Shown: positions 10,506 to 19,530, counted from the first letter of the stretch. The stretch: 64,000 nucleotides of DNA from an uncultured Butyricimonas sp. (GCA_944320555.1 CALUHX010000001.1:62001-126000); one strand, 5' to 3'. Notes: generated by a model not told the origin, from the letters alone. Program-made: numbers and translations.

Positions 10506-11201
10506 ACTTACGCCCTCACGTGGAACGAAGGCGAAATTGAACTCACCCCCGCCGACTTCGCTCGCCTGCAAGGCTCGTCCGCCACGGTCTCCGTCCGCGA
10601 AGGCTACGCCAAGGCAGCCACCGGCTCCGCCGCCAAAACAGCCAGGAACACAGTCATCGTCACCGACACCTTCCCCTCCTTGGCTATCGCCGAGAACCCC
10701 TCGTTGAAGCATTCCGTGGTCGGGGCGGGACTCCTCGACCACGGAATCCTCGCCGTGGACTACCTCCACCAAACCGTCTACTTCCAACGCTTTGACCAGA
10801 CCGAGGTGCGGGACGAGGTCATCGAGGACAAAGTGGTCATCATCCCCGGCAAGGTCAACGACATCACCGGAGCCTACTTCAAGGCCAATATCCACGATTA
10901 CAGCCATGGCACCGACTTCACTTACTCTGGCGACAAGCCGATCGTCATTGATTTCTGGGCCACATGGTGCGGCCCATGCAAGAAAATGGCTCCCCTTTTC
11001 GAGCAATGGGCGGAAAAATACAAAGACCGCATCATCTTCCTCAAAGTCAACGCCGACAAAGAAAAGGAATTGTGCAACAAATTCAAGGTCAACGCACTAC
11101 CCACATTCATATTCCTGCCTGTCGGCGGCAGACCTATCATCGAGGTCGGCGCTCGCCCCGAAGTCATCGAACAAATCATCACCGAACAATTGTTAAAATA
11201 A
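10506..11201 (+). pseudogene. 5'-truncated retropepsin-like / thioredoxin fusion
   Basis: A frame open from 10506 follows an in-frame TGA at 10503-10505 and runs to 11201 (about 231 codons). Its first half ends in a retropepsin-like signature (VVGAGLLDHGILAVDYLHQTVYFQR), the C-terminal part of an aspartyl-protease domain. The second half is a complete thioredoxin domain with the WCGPCK redox motif and the cis-proline VNALPTFIF stretch. No good ATG or ribosome-binding site exists: the first usable start is a TTG at 10680, and cdd on the other strand ends the available upstream space. The N-terminus, which should include a signal sequence and the catalytic Asp, is therefore missing. It may still make a thioredoxin fragment, but a decayed gene is the simplest reading. 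Confidence 0.7.
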
Positions 11202-11531
11202 GCGCCACGCAGAAGAGGCCCAAAATCGCCCGTCATACCCTCCATCTGCTTCGCAGCCAGAGGCTGTTTCAAAATCGCCAATCATACCCTCCGGCCTTCG
11301 GCCACCTCCCTCGGGGGACTCGAAAGGAGGAAGGGAATATGAAACCGGCGTTTGGGGACAGCCTCTGTTACATATTTGAACGCAACGGGAACGGGGCACC
11401 AAACGCGCCCCGACACCTTTTTCCCCCACGCCATCTCCCCGCCTTCCCTCCACGTGCCCCATCTCCCTTTCGCCCCATGCTTACCCGGCGCTAACACCGT
11501 GACCATACCGGGAAAGTAAAATACATCTTGC

Positions 11532-11583
11532 TTTCAAATCCGTTTTATCTACGTTTTAAAACATAGATAAAACGGATTTGAAA
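11532..11583. repeat. 20-bp perfect inverted repeat
   Basis: The arms 11532-11551 and 11564-11583 are exact reverse complements, and the 12-nt centre is itself nearly palindromic (GTTTTAAAAC). The next bases, at 11582-11600, continue with two copies of AAACGTATAT. It could fold into a long hairpin or bind a dimeric protein. It lacks the GC core and T-run of an ordinary terminator. Confidence 0.65.
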
Positions 11584-12228
11584 CGTATATAAAACGTATA
11601 TGCTCGCCGCAAAACAGCCGCCAACTCCACGCCAACGCAAGGTCGGCGCCAAGCAAGCGACACGCGATTTCCATTTCGGCACGCCTCATTTAAACCTTTG
11701 AACAACAATGCCATTCAAACTTCCACAAAACAGAAAGGCCCTCGAAAGGGGAAGGGAGATGAAAAATTGTATTCCGACCCAGCCTCTTCTCAACATTGCG
11801 CCAAATTCCATCCGAGAGAATGCGTTTACCAAACACGCCAAGGAACGCTTCGCTTCGAACGCCCCAAATCCCTGCACAAAGGTGGCATCCTTGCCTTTTT
11901 CCTCTTTCGCATCACTCTCGCATCAGACACGCCCCAACCACACAAAGCTTTGCGTCATTCATCCGTATTTGATGCGAGAATGATGCGAACAGAAGCAAGA
12001 GAAACCATAACGTCGATTGGGCGACACAAGGACAAGCCACGCTTAAAGCATCCGTCAATTGCACGACAAAATATTCTGATTTAAAAATAGATAAAACAAT
12101 ATCACACCGTCACAATCCGCATTCCCAATCCACATTCACTCACAAATCTCTCCATTCTTTTTCCCTACTCGATTCACAAATATTTCATATTTAACAAAAT
12201 TTCCAAGTTCAGTTAAATCAGAAACAAT

Positions 12229-12236
12229 TATCTTTG
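12229..12236 (+). promoter_or_regulatory. -7 promoter element for ppdK
   Basis: TATCTTTG matches TAnnTTTG exactly, 80 bp before the ppdK ATG. This leaves an untranslated leader of roughly 70 nt. Confidence 0.6.
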
Positions 12237-12316
12237 TGCACAAGAACAGAACAATAGGGTTGAACTATTAATCCCCCTCGGACTTCGAGGGACAAACACA
12301 AAAATCTTATAAAATT

Positions 12317-15046
12317 ATGAGTACCAAGTACGTTTACACATTTGGCGACGGAAAAGCTGAAGGAAGAGCAGACATGAGAAACCTGCTTGGAGGTAAGGGC
12401 GCCAATCTTGCAGAAATGAACCTGATCGGGGTTCCCGTTCCGGCCGGTTTCACAATCACGACCGAAGTTTGCACGCTGTACAACAAGGAAGGACGCGAGG
12501 CAGTCGTGAAACTCATCGAGGACGACGTGAAAGCCGGCATCGCACAGACAGAACAACTAATGAACGCCAAGTTCGGCTCAAAGGGAGAGTCGTTCCCCTT
12601 GTTGGTGTCCGTCCGTTCGGGGGCGCGGGTTTCCATGCCGGGCATGATGGACACGGTGTTGAATTTGGGGATGAATGACGACGCCGTGAAAATCGTCGCA
12701 GAAAAATCAGGCAACGCCAGATTCGCATGGGACTCTTACCGCCGCTTCGTGCAAATGTACGGGGGTGTCGTAATGGGCATCGCCGCCGCCAAAGGCGAGC
12801 ACGACCCATTCGAGGCCGAGATTGACAAATTAAAGGAAGAAAGAAACATATCCAGCGACACGGACTTCACAGTGGAGGACCTGCAACTGCTCGTGGAAAG
12901 GTTCAAACACGTGGTGAAGACCAGAACCGGGCGGGACTTCCCGACCAATCCATGGGAGCAATTGTGGGGAGCCATTTGCGCCGTGTTTGACTCCTGGAAC
13001 ACGGAACGCGCCATCCTTTACCGCCAATTGAACCAAATTCCGGAAGAATGGGGAACGGCCGTGAACGTGCAGGCCATGGTGTACGGCAACATGGGCAACC
13101 GCTCGGCCACCGGAGTGGCATTCACGCGCGACGCCGCCACGGGCGAGAACATCTTCAACGGAGAGTATCTGATCAACGCCCAGGGGGAAGACGTGGTGGC
13201 CGGCATCCGCACGCCGCAACAAATCACGCTGGAGGGCTCGCGCCGCTGGGCCCGGCAACAAAACATCGCGGAAGAGGTGCGCGCCAGCTTCTATCCCTCG
13301 CTGGAAGAAGCCATGCCGCAAGTTTTCGCGGACTTGAACAATATCCAACAAAAATTGGAGAACTATTTCCACGACATGCAGGACTTGGGGTTCACCATCC
13401 AGGACGGCAAGTTGTGGATGCTGCAGACCCGCAACGGAAAGCGCACGGGGAACGCCATGGTGAAAATGGCCGTGGACATGCTGAAAGAAGGCTTGATTGA
13501 CGAAAAGACAGCGTTGCTGCGGCTGGAGCCCAACAAACTGGACGAGTTGTTGCACCCGGTGTTCGACCGGGAGGCCAAAGCCAAGGCCAAAGTGCTGACG
13601 AAGGGGCTTCCCGCTTCTCCGGGAGCGGCCTGTGGACGGGTCGTGTTCTTCGCCGACGAGGCCGAGGCATGGCAAAGCCGGGGGGAGAAAGTCATTCTGG
13701 TGCGTCTGGAGACCTCACCGGAGGATTTGCGGGGAATGCACGTGTCGGAGGGCATTCTGACCGCACGCGGAGGGATGACATCGCACGCCGCCGTCGTGGC
13801 CCGCGGCATGGGCAAGTGCTGCGTTTCCGGAGCCGGAGCCCTCAATGTGGATTATCAGAAACGCTGCTTCTCGGTGAAAGACACGGTGGTTTACGAGGGA
13901 GACTGGATTTCACTGAACGGCTCGACGGGAGAGGTTTACATCGGGCAAGTACAGACCGTGGAGGCCGAGCTTTCCGAAGATTTCCGCACCATCATGAACC
14001 TGGCGGACAAATACACGCGGATGCACGTGCGCACGAACGCCGACACGCCGCATGACGCCAAGGTGGCCCGGGCGTTCGGGGCACAAGGCATCGGACTTTG
14101 CCGCACGGAGCACATGTTCTTTGAAGGCGACCGCATCAAGGCGGTGCGCGAGATGATTCTCGCCGACGACGAGGACGGCCGCCGCGTGGCGCTGGCCAAG
14201 CTGCTTCCGATGCAACGGGGCGATTTCGAGGGAATCTTCGAAGCGATGGACGGACTGGGAGTAACCGTGCGGTTGCTCGACCCGCCTTTGCACGAGTTCA
14301 CCCCGAACGAACTGGAGTCCCAGCGGGAGATGGCCGAGGAAATGGGAATCACCCCGGAAGAGGTGAAGCAAAAAGTGGACGCGTTGCACGAGTTCAACCC
14401 CATGTTGGGACACCGCGGTTGCCGTTTGGGGAACACCTATCCCGAAATCACCGAGATGCAGGCACGCGCCATCATCGAGGCCGCCTGCAACTTGAAAGCC
14501 AAAGGCCTTGACCCACGTCCCGAAATCATGGTTCCGCTCGTGGGCGACGTGAAGGAACTGCGCATGCAGGCAAACATCATCCGCCGAGTAGCGGAAACGG
14601 TGTTCAACGAGAGGAGCATGCGGGTTGACTACAAAATCGGCACGATGATTGAAATCCCGCGCGCCGCCATCACCGCCGACCAGATCGCCGAGGAAGCCGA
14701 TTTCTTCTCGTTCGGGACGAACGACTTGACACAAATGACGTTCGGTTTCTCCCGCGACGATGCCGGCAAGTTCCTGCCGATTTACATCAGCAAGGGCATT
14801 TTGAAGAACGATCCGTTCCAAATTCTCGACCAGAACGGTGTGGGCCGGTTGGTTGACATGGGAACCCAGCTGGGCCGCAAGACAAACCCGGACTTGAAAG
14901 TCGGCATTTGCGGAGAACACGGCGGAGAGCCTTCTTCCGTCATCTTCTGCGACAAGGTGGGCATGAACTACGTGTCCTGCTCTCCGTTCAGAGTGCCGAT
15001 CGCCCGTCTGGCATCCGCCCAAGCTGCAATCAAGCATGAAAGGTGA
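12317..15046 (+). CDS. ppdK: Pyruvate, phosphate dikinase
   Basis: The enzyme interconverts pyruvate + ATP + Pi and phosphoenolpyruvate + AMP + PPi in central carbon metabolism. At 909 residues it has the normal full length. The N-terminal ATP-grasp domain includes LLGGKGANLAEMN and VSVRSGARVSMPGMMDTVLNLG. The swivelling phosphohistidine domain has the catalytic His in GGMTSHAAVVARGMGK (about residue 493), and the C-terminal PEP/pyruvate-binding barrel ends with the conserved CGEHGGEPSS region and catalytic-Cys stretch VSCSPFRVPIARL. It has its own promoter and a hairpin terminator. It is the last chromosomal gene before the prophage. Confidence 0.98.
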   Translation: MSTKYVYTFGDGKAEGRADMRNLLGGKGANLAEMNLIGVPVPAGFTITTEVCTLYNKEGREAVVKLIEDDVKAGIAQTEQLMNAKFGSKGESFPLLVSVRSGARVSMPGMMDTVLNLGMNDDAVKIVAEKSGNARFAWDSYRRFVQMYGGVVMGIAAAKGEHDPFEAEIDKLKEERNISSDTDFTVEDLQLLVERFKHVVKTRTGRDFPTNPWEQLWGAICAVFDSWNTERAILYRQLNQIPEEWGTAVNVQAMVYGNMGNRSATGVAFTRDAATGENIFNGEYLINAQGEDVVAGIRTPQQITLEGSRRWARQQNIAEEVRASFYPSLEEAMPQVFADLNNIQQKLENYFHDMQDLGFTIQDGKLWMLQTRNGKRTGNAMVKMAVDMLKEGLIDEKTALLRLEPNKLDELLHPVFDREAKAKAKVLTKGLPASPGAACGRVVFFADEAEAWQSRGEKVILVRLETSPEDLRGMHVSEGILTARGGMTSHAAVVARGMGKCCVSGAGALNVDYQKRCFSVKDTVVYEGDWISLNGSTGEVYIGQVQTVEAELSEDFRTIMNLADKYTRMHVRTNADTPHDAKVARAFGAQGIGLCRTEHMFFEGDRIKAVREMILADDEDGRRVALAKLLPMQRGDFEGIFEAMDGLGVTVRLLDPPLHEFTPNELESQREMAEEMGITPEEVKQKVDALHEFNPMLGHRGCRLGNTYPEITEMQARAIIEAACNLKAKGLDPRPEIMVPLVGDVKELRMQANIIRRVAETVFNERSMRVDYKIGTMIEIPRAAITADQIAEEADFFSFGTNDLTQMTFGFSRDDAGKFLPIYISKGILKNDPFQILDQNGVGRLVDMGTQLGRKTNPDLKVGICGEHGGEPSSVIFCDKVGMNYVSCSPFRVPIARLASAQAAIKHER

Positions 15047-15069
15047 TTTAGCTGAGCGATAATAAATTA

Positions 15070-15108
15070 GGCGGTAGGCTTTTCACTTTCAAAGGCTTAC
15101 CGCCTTTT
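15070..15108 (+). terminator. Rho-independent terminator of ppdK
   Basis: A roughly 14-bp stem (15070-15083 with 15091-15104, one wobble pair) built on GGCGGTAGGC/GCTTACCGCC is followed by TTTTATTTT. It lies 23 bp after the ppdK stop and marks the end of chromosomal sequence. Confidence 0.85.
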
Positions 15109-15119
15109 ATTTTGAATAA

Positions 15120-15329
15120 AAGTCCGTGCATTTTGCACGGAAAATGTGCAGAATGAACGCAAATGTTGTACAATAGTTGGACAGTTTTTACAACAGTGTT
15201 GTCAGTGTGTTGTACAGAGGTTGTTCCCGAATTGTCAGCGAGTTGTAAAAAATTATGCTTGTGGACTTTGGGACACGGAATGACCGCATTGGAACACGGA
15301 ACAAATGTTTAACTGATAAATGAATACAA
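15120..15329. other. Left prophage boundary and integrase leader, candidate attachment region
   Basis: Base composition changes here from GC-rich chromosome to AT-richer phage. The stretch holds a small hairpin (CCGTGCA at 15124-15130 with TGCACGG at 15134-15140). It also holds several copies of a TTGTACA/GTTGT-type word between about 15165 and 15250, such as could bind an integrase or excision factor. No tRNA gene is present, and the attachment core cannot be named because the other prophage end lies beyond the window. Confidence 0.4.
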
Positions 15330-16811
15330 ATGGCAACATTGAAAGCAGTAGTGAGAACGGCGAGAGCTGACGGATTCTATCCGGTTTATATCCGGGTAAC
15401 TCATCACCGTGCCTCATCGTTCATCAAAACAGACAAAATGGTGACGAAAAGAGAACTCACCAAGAACAATGAAATCAAGGATCCCTTTGTGCTGCAATAC
15501 TGCACGCAGAGGATTCTGGAGTACACAGAACGGCTAAACAAAAAGAACATTGAGAATTGGACTGTGGCGGAGGTTGCGGAATATTTGCAAAAAGGCGATG
15601 ATGACATCTGTTTCTCCAACTACGCACGGGCATATATCAGCAAGATGATTGATGGAGGACAAGAAAGGACCGCCAGAAACTACGAGCTCGCCCTCCAACA
15701 TCTGGAACGGTTCGCCGGGACGACAAAGGTTATGTTCTCGCATCTCACCTCGCAGTTCGTGAACAAATGGATAAAGTCGTTGGAGCAGACGCACCGGGCA
15801 AAGGAGATGTACCCCATCTGCATGAGGCAGGTATTCAAATACGCTGTACTGGAATACAACGATTATGACAATGAAGTGATCCGCATTAAGACGAATCCAT
15901 GGGTGAAGGTTCAAATTCCAAAAGCAGACCGTACAGAGAAACTTGCTATCACTCCAGAAGCTTGCCGGGAGTTTTTCTCTTTCCCACTGCCGGAAAGCAA
16001 GATGAAATATCCGCTAACGGAATTAGGACGTGACGTGGCAATGATGGTTCTATGTCTCGCAGGCATAAACACTGTCGACCTGTTCAATTTGCGCAAAGAA
16101 GATTATTACGATGGTATCATTCATTACCAACGAGCCAAGACGAAGAAATTTCGGGCGGACGGTGCTTATATGGAAATGCGTGTTCCGGCCATCCTGTTGC
16201 CTTTATTCGAGAAGTACGCCAACAAGGATAAAGAAGACAATCATTTGTTTGTATTCAACCAACGACACACCACATACGACAGTTTCAGCGCTAATGTCAA
16301 CGGTGGCATACGGCAAGTGTGCGAGGCTATGGGCTTATCAAAGGATAAGGACTACTCATCATACACATTCCGGCACACTTGGGGAACTGTGGCGCAGAAC
16401 GATTGCAGGGCATCCATATCCGAAGTGGCTTTCGCCATGAACCACAGCAGCGCACACAAGGTCACACGGGGATACATAAAACTGGACTTCTCCCCTGCTT
16501 GGGAACTGAACGAAAAGGTGGTGGATTTCATTTTCTTCTCCGACAAGGCTTCATCACGGGAGCAGAAACCGGAGGAAAACCGCTTCCGGTTGTCGTACCG
16601 CTATATGGTAAATGCCGCCGCATACCACAACGGGCGCAAGGTAGCCGAACTGAACGACACCGGATTCAACAATGTCGATGAGGTGATCGACCGTCTTGTG
16701 ACCATGCTGCCGGAAGAAATCCCCAACCGCTCAATTGTGATGTTCAAGATTGTCAATCTCGACAAGAACCAGACAGTGGTTTACCAGAGACAGAAAGGAA
16801 AGGGATTCTGA
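15330..16811 (+). CDS. Phage tyrosine recombinase (integrase)
   Basis: The 493-residue protein has the Bacteroidetes integrase plan: an arm-binding-like N-terminal domain (about 1-75), a SAM-like core-binding domain (about 90-190) and a C-terminal catalytic domain. In the catalytic domain the second arginine is R348 in YTFRHTW, a His lies in MNHSSAHK (about 372) and the nucleophile is Y382 in RGYIK. Two canonical residues differ: the first catalytic Arg position reads Asn in AGINTVDL (N247), and the His of HxxR reads Tyr (Y345). I recall related Bacteroidetes integrases with the GINTVDL form, so it may be a functional variant. It stands at the left prophage end and should catalyse integration and excision. 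Confidence 0.9.
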   Translation: MATLKAVVRTARADGFYPVYIRVTHHRASSFIKTDKMVTKRELTKNNEIKDPFVLQYCTQRILEYTERLNKKNIENWTVAEVAEYLQKGDDDICFSNYARAYISKMIDGGQERTARNYELALQHLERFAGTTKVMFSHLTSQFVNKWIKSLEQTHRAKEMYPICMRQVFKYAVLEYNDYDNEVIRIKTNPWVKVQIPKADRTEKLAITPEACREFFSFPLPESKMKYPLTELGRDVAMMVLCLAGINTVDLFNLRKEDYYDGIIHYQRAKTKKFRADGAYMEMRVPAILLPLFEKYANKDKEDNHLFVFNQRHTTYDSFSANVNGGIRQVCEAMGLSKDKDYSSYTFRHTWGTVAQNDCRASISEVAFAMNHSSAHKVTRGYIKLDFSPAWELNEKVVDFIFFSDKASSREQKPEENRFRLSYRYMVNAAAYHNGRKVAELNDTGFNNVDEVIDRLVTMLPEEIPNRSIVMFKIVNLDKNQTVVYQRQKGKGF

Positions 16812-16845
16812 CCTTTTTCGTTAAGCCACGAAAATGACACAGGGA

Positions 16846-16875
16846 ACTCCACAGACATTGTGGGGTTTTCTTTTT
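16846..16875 (+). terminator. Terminator after the integrase gene
   Basis: AACTCCACA and TGTGGGGTT pair across a 4-nt loop with one wobble, followed by TTCTTTTT. It is 35 bp past the integrase stop codon. Confidence 0.65.
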
Positions 16876-17035
16876 GTCCTTTTCTTTTTGGCGCAACTTT
16901 TTCTTTTCTCTTTTTTCTTATGGATAAAGCCTATTCCTTTTCCCAAAATATTTTCTTGAAAATTTTCTCTCGCGCACGCACGTGCGCACGCGCGGATGGA
17001 GAAGAAGATATATATATTTACTTTTCTTTGTTGCA

Positions 17036-17356
17036 TTAATTCGGAAGAAATGTCAATTAATTCGGAAGATTTCCGAAGTTATGGCAATTAATTCGGAAGA
17101 AATACCCTTTTCTTCGGAAGAAATAGGGATTAATTCGGAAGAAATAAATCAAAAAAATGCCCGATTTTGAGGCAAAAAACAGCCTTTTTTCATGCAAAAA
17201 ACATCATTCCGGGAAGAAATGCCCATTAATTCCGAAATAATGCCGATTAATTCGGAATGTTTCCGAAGTTATGGCAATAACTTCCGAAGAAATGAGGATA
17301 ACTTCGGAAGAAATACCTATTAATTCGGAAGAAATACCCTTTTCTTCGGAAGAAAA
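17036..17356. repeat. Array of palindromic TTCSGAA units phased at 21 bp
   Basis: TTCGGAA or TTCCGAA cores, mostly inside TTAATTCGGAAGAAAT, occur at 17040, 17061, 17092, 17113 and 17134, and again at 17230, 17251, 17282, 17303, 17324 and 17345. Most steps are exactly 21 bp. In each cluster one unit is followed 10 bp later by an inverted core (17061/17071 and 17251/17261), making a TTCGGAA-3 nt-TTCCGAA dyad. Two helical turns per step would put all units on one DNA face, as in iterons, centromere-like sites or operator arrays. The 7-codon period keeps frames open on both strands, giving SSEEIGI-like heptads, but those lack any sign of being genes. Confidence 0.8.
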
Positions 17357-17443
17357 AAGCGGCATCCATATCGCATGGATACCGCTCACAATGAGACTGT
17401 ATTATTTAGAGCAATCGTATCTAAAGTAGAGAGAAATAGACAG

Positions 17444-17740
17444 TTATTCGCTTTCTTCCTCATCATCCCCGGACAACTCGACAAGTTTGTCCTCGATAGT
17501 CTTTTTCGTCTCACTCGCAACATCAAGTGTTGTTGTCTGCAACTTCGGTGCGACATACGCCGCAAATTTCTCCATGGCCGCAACCCTGTCCTTCGGATCA
17601 AGCTCCGCTATATCCTGCGCAAATGTCTCCGAATTGAAATATCCGTCAAGCATCTTTGCGATTGCGCCACGCACTACCGCAGATGTCTTGTTGGGTGTCC
17701 CCGCCACCCTTCCTCCTGTTTTCTTGCCTCTCATATTCAA
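17444..17740 (-). CDS. Small phage protein with GRxxGTPNKxT N-terminus
   Basis: A 98-residue protein (or 96 from the second ATG at 17734) begins with a basic KKTGGRVAGTPNKTS segment of the type seen at the N-terminus of small phage DNA-associated proteins, often next to packaging genes. It continues with an amphipathic region LDPKDRVAAMEKFAAYVAPK and ends in an acidic tail. The function is unknown; a small-terminase or DNA-binding role is possible. It faces the integrase and is divergent from the ejection-protein operon. Confidence 0.65.
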   Translation of the reverse strand: MNMRGKKTGGRVAGTPNKTSAVVRGAIAKMLDGYFNSETFAQDIAELDPKDRVAAMEKFAAYVAPKLQTTTLDVASETKKTIEDKLVELSGDDEEESE

Positions 17741-17778
17741 CTGTAAAAAGATAAAACGATGGTGCGAAGATAAGCGGT

Positions 17779-17786
17779 TAGTTTTG
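17779..17786 (+). promoter_or_regulatory. -7 promoter element for the ejection-protein operon
   Basis: TAGTTTTG fits TAnnTTTG, 33 bp before the ATG at 17819. It is followed by a GTTTAACT octamer at 17795-17802 that recurs at other phage gene-block borders, and by AGGAGA close to the start codon. Confidence 0.5.
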
Positions 17787-17818
17787 CATCAACGGTTTAA
17801 CTTTTAACAGGAGACATC

Positions 17819-18298
17819 ATGGGATTAATAGGAAGCGCAATAGGTGCGGCAGGTTCAATTTTCGGAGGCATTTCCGCATCGATGGCTGCAAAGAAAGCCA
17901 AAAAGAATATCGAGGCACAGAGGCAGAAGAACCAAGATTGGTACGACCGCCGGTATAACGAGGACGCAACGCAGAGAGCCGATGCGCAGCGCATACTGAC
18001 ACAGACAGAGGAAAGCATCAAGCAACGCAACCGGCAGGCGGCAGGTTCGGCGGCTGTCATGGGAGGCACTGACGAGAGTGTTGCCGCTACAAAAGCTGCC
18101 AACAATCAGGCACTCGCAGATGCCACGGCACAGATCGCAGCCAGCGCAGACGCAAGAAAGGACAACATCGAAGCAACTTATATGCAGAATGACAATGCCC
18201 TCGTTGAACAGCTCAACAATATCGAAACACAGAAAGCAGAGGCAATATCCAGCGCAGTGCAGGGTGTAGCAAGCGCAGCTGCTTCCATGCCGTTCTAA
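17819..18298 (+). CDS. Putative internal virion (ejection) protein
   Basis: The 159-residue protein starts with a glycine/alanine-rich amphipathic stretch (MGLIGSAIGAAGSIFGGISAS). It continues as a long Ala/Gln/Lys-rich predicted helix without globular motifs and ends in a small hydrophobic tail. This layout is typical of podovirus ejection proteins that leave the capsid with the DNA and insert in the envelope, such as P22 gp7 or T7 gp14. That is a resemblance of type, not a demonstrated homology. A good RBS (AGGAGA) lies upstream. It is the first of three plus-strand genes leading into the giant protein. Confidence 0.6.
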   Translation: MGLIGSAIGAAGSIFGGISASMAAKKAKKNIEAQRQKNQDWYDRRYNEDATQRADAQRILTQTEESIKQRNRQAAGSAAVMGGTDESVAATKAANNQALADATAQIAASADARKDNIEATYMQNDNALVEQLNNIETQKAEAISSAVQGVASAAASMPF

Positions 18299-18304
18299 AT
18301 CCTT

Positions 18305-19525
18305 ATGACTATGGCAACAATAGACGAAATATTAGGCGGTGGAGGGTATCATCCTAATGTAGGAAATCCGCCGAAAGGTTCTGCCGAATGGGCGGAACAG
18401 CACGGCGGAGAGGAAGTTGGCAATGCCCCGAAAGGAAGCGAGGCATGGGCGGAGCAACATTCCGGCGACAATGCGCCTGTATCTTCCTCTGCTTCCTCCG
18501 GGAATGAAAGTAAGATAACACCGGTTGCACATTCCGTAGAAACTCCGGCTGTGACGACAACAGGCAGTGAGCCGGAAATAAAGAAAAGACCTGCTTCCGG
18601 CGGAGGCTATGCGGCTCTTCTCGAAAAATTGATGCCGAAGCCGATGACGCAGGAGGAACTTGCTAAGGAGGAGAAGAAATACAAACGACAGCAGATTTTT
18701 AACGCCATTGGAGAGGGCATACAGGCTCTTTCCAATCTCTTTTTCACCACGCAGGGCGCACCGAGCATGTACACAGGCAAAAACAACTCCCTTGAAAGGA
18801 CAAAGGTGCGGTATGACAAGATGATGTCTGACAACAAGGACAACGCCCTCGCATACTACAACCTGTATTTCCGGGCAAAACAAGCCGATGATGCCAAGGC
18901 TGACGGAGAACGCCGCTGGCAAAGGCTCCTCGGTCTTGACCAATACCAGCGTGAGCGTGACCAAGCAGCCGACCAGAGGTATCAGAATGAGTGGAATTAC
19001 AAAATGGAAAGGGACAAAGCCGCTGATCAACGCTATCAAGACGAGCAGGAATACCGGAGGGAACGGGATAAGAAAGCAGACAACCAATGGCAGCAAACAT
19101 TCAACCAGAGCAAAAAGCAGCACGAGGACGATGTGGAGACTGCACGAGGACGGAATGCGGCAACAGCTGCAAGAGGTGTCCGGGGCAAGCGTATCGGTTT
19201 CGCTGACGGCGACGGCAATCAAGTCGGAATCTATGAGAATGTATGGAGAGGTTCTATGCCTCAAGTGTACGATATATTGGTTAACGAAGGCATTGGACAA
19301 GGAAATCTGCCAAAAGACGCATTCAAACTGTTGATGCAGGAAAAAAGCGCCAAAGACAAGGAACTTTATGTACAACAGAATTGGCACAAGTCGCCAACTG
19401 CCTCGCAAATCATGCTTGCATTGTCGCAAATTGACCCCGCCACAATGACCTCAGAACTGAATGATGAAGTGGTGAACTATGCGCCCGAAGAAGAAGTAAT
19501 TGATTATGTTCCCGGTAATAAATAA
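18305..19525 (+). CDS. Putative virion-associated coiled-coil protein
   Basis: This 406-residue hydrophilic protein is encoded 6 bp after the previous gene and 5 bp before the giant gene, so the three are one transcription unit. Two near-identical N-terminal modules of the form GNxPKGSxxWAEQHxG occupy about residues 20-55. Three tandem charged modules around AADQRYQxExxYxxERDK at about 212-265 predict a coiled coil. No enzyme motif is visible. Position and composition suggest a second ejection or internal virion component. The function is inferred from context only. Confidence 0.6.
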   Translation: MTMATIDEILGGGGYHPNVGNPPKGSAEWAEQHGGEEVGNAPKGSEAWAEQHSGDNAPVSSSASSGNESKITPVAHSVETPAVTTTGSEPEIKKRPASGGGYAALLEKLMPKPMTQEELAKEEKKYKRQQIFNAIGEGIQALSNLFFTTQGAPSMYTGKNNSLERTKVRYDKMMSDNKDNALAYYNLYFRAKQADDAKADGERRWQRLLGLDQYQRERDQAADQRYQNEWNYKMERDKAADQRYQDEQEYRRERDKKADNQWQQTFNQSKKQHEDDVETARGRNAATAARGVRGKRIGFADGDGNQVGIYENVWRGSMPQVYDILVNEGIGQGNLPKDAFKLLMQEKSAKDKELYVQQNWHKSPTASQIMLALSQIDPATMTSELNDEVVNYAPEEEVIDYVPGNK

Positions 19526-19530
19526 CGACT

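Larger units (their letters stand above)
11202..12316. other. 1.1-kb intergenic region without a credible gene
   Basis: The open frames here lack family resemblance, sensible codon use and start context. The stretch contains two copies of a pyrimidine-rich motif around CCCTCC..CTTCG (about 11,236 and 11,284), a long inverted repeat at 11532-11583, and the ppdK promoter near its right end. It looks like decayed or repeat-bearing chromosome. Confidence 0.5.

Noticed and set aside
9794..11312. A repeat family around CCTCC..CTTCGC at about 9797, 11236 and 11284
   Set aside because: The three copies share only short pyrimidine-rich words. Without a genome-wide count I cannot separate a real repeat from composition.
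11698..12084. A 128-codon plus-strand frame in the gap before ppdK
   Set aside because: Composition is random-looking with no family resemblance and no ribosome-binding site or promoter match.
15047..15330. tRNA gene as the prophage attachment site
   Set aside because: No cloverleaf or CCA-end-like sequence is present between ppdK and the integrase gene.
17036..17356. CRISPR array
   Set aside because: The repeats are only about 16-21 bp with no unique spacers of uniform length, and no cas gene is near.
16982..17389. Small genes encoding SSEEIGI-type heptads on either strand
   Set aside because: The frames stay open only because the repeat period is a multiple of three and its core is palindromic. 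They lack start context and the same pattern appears on both strands.
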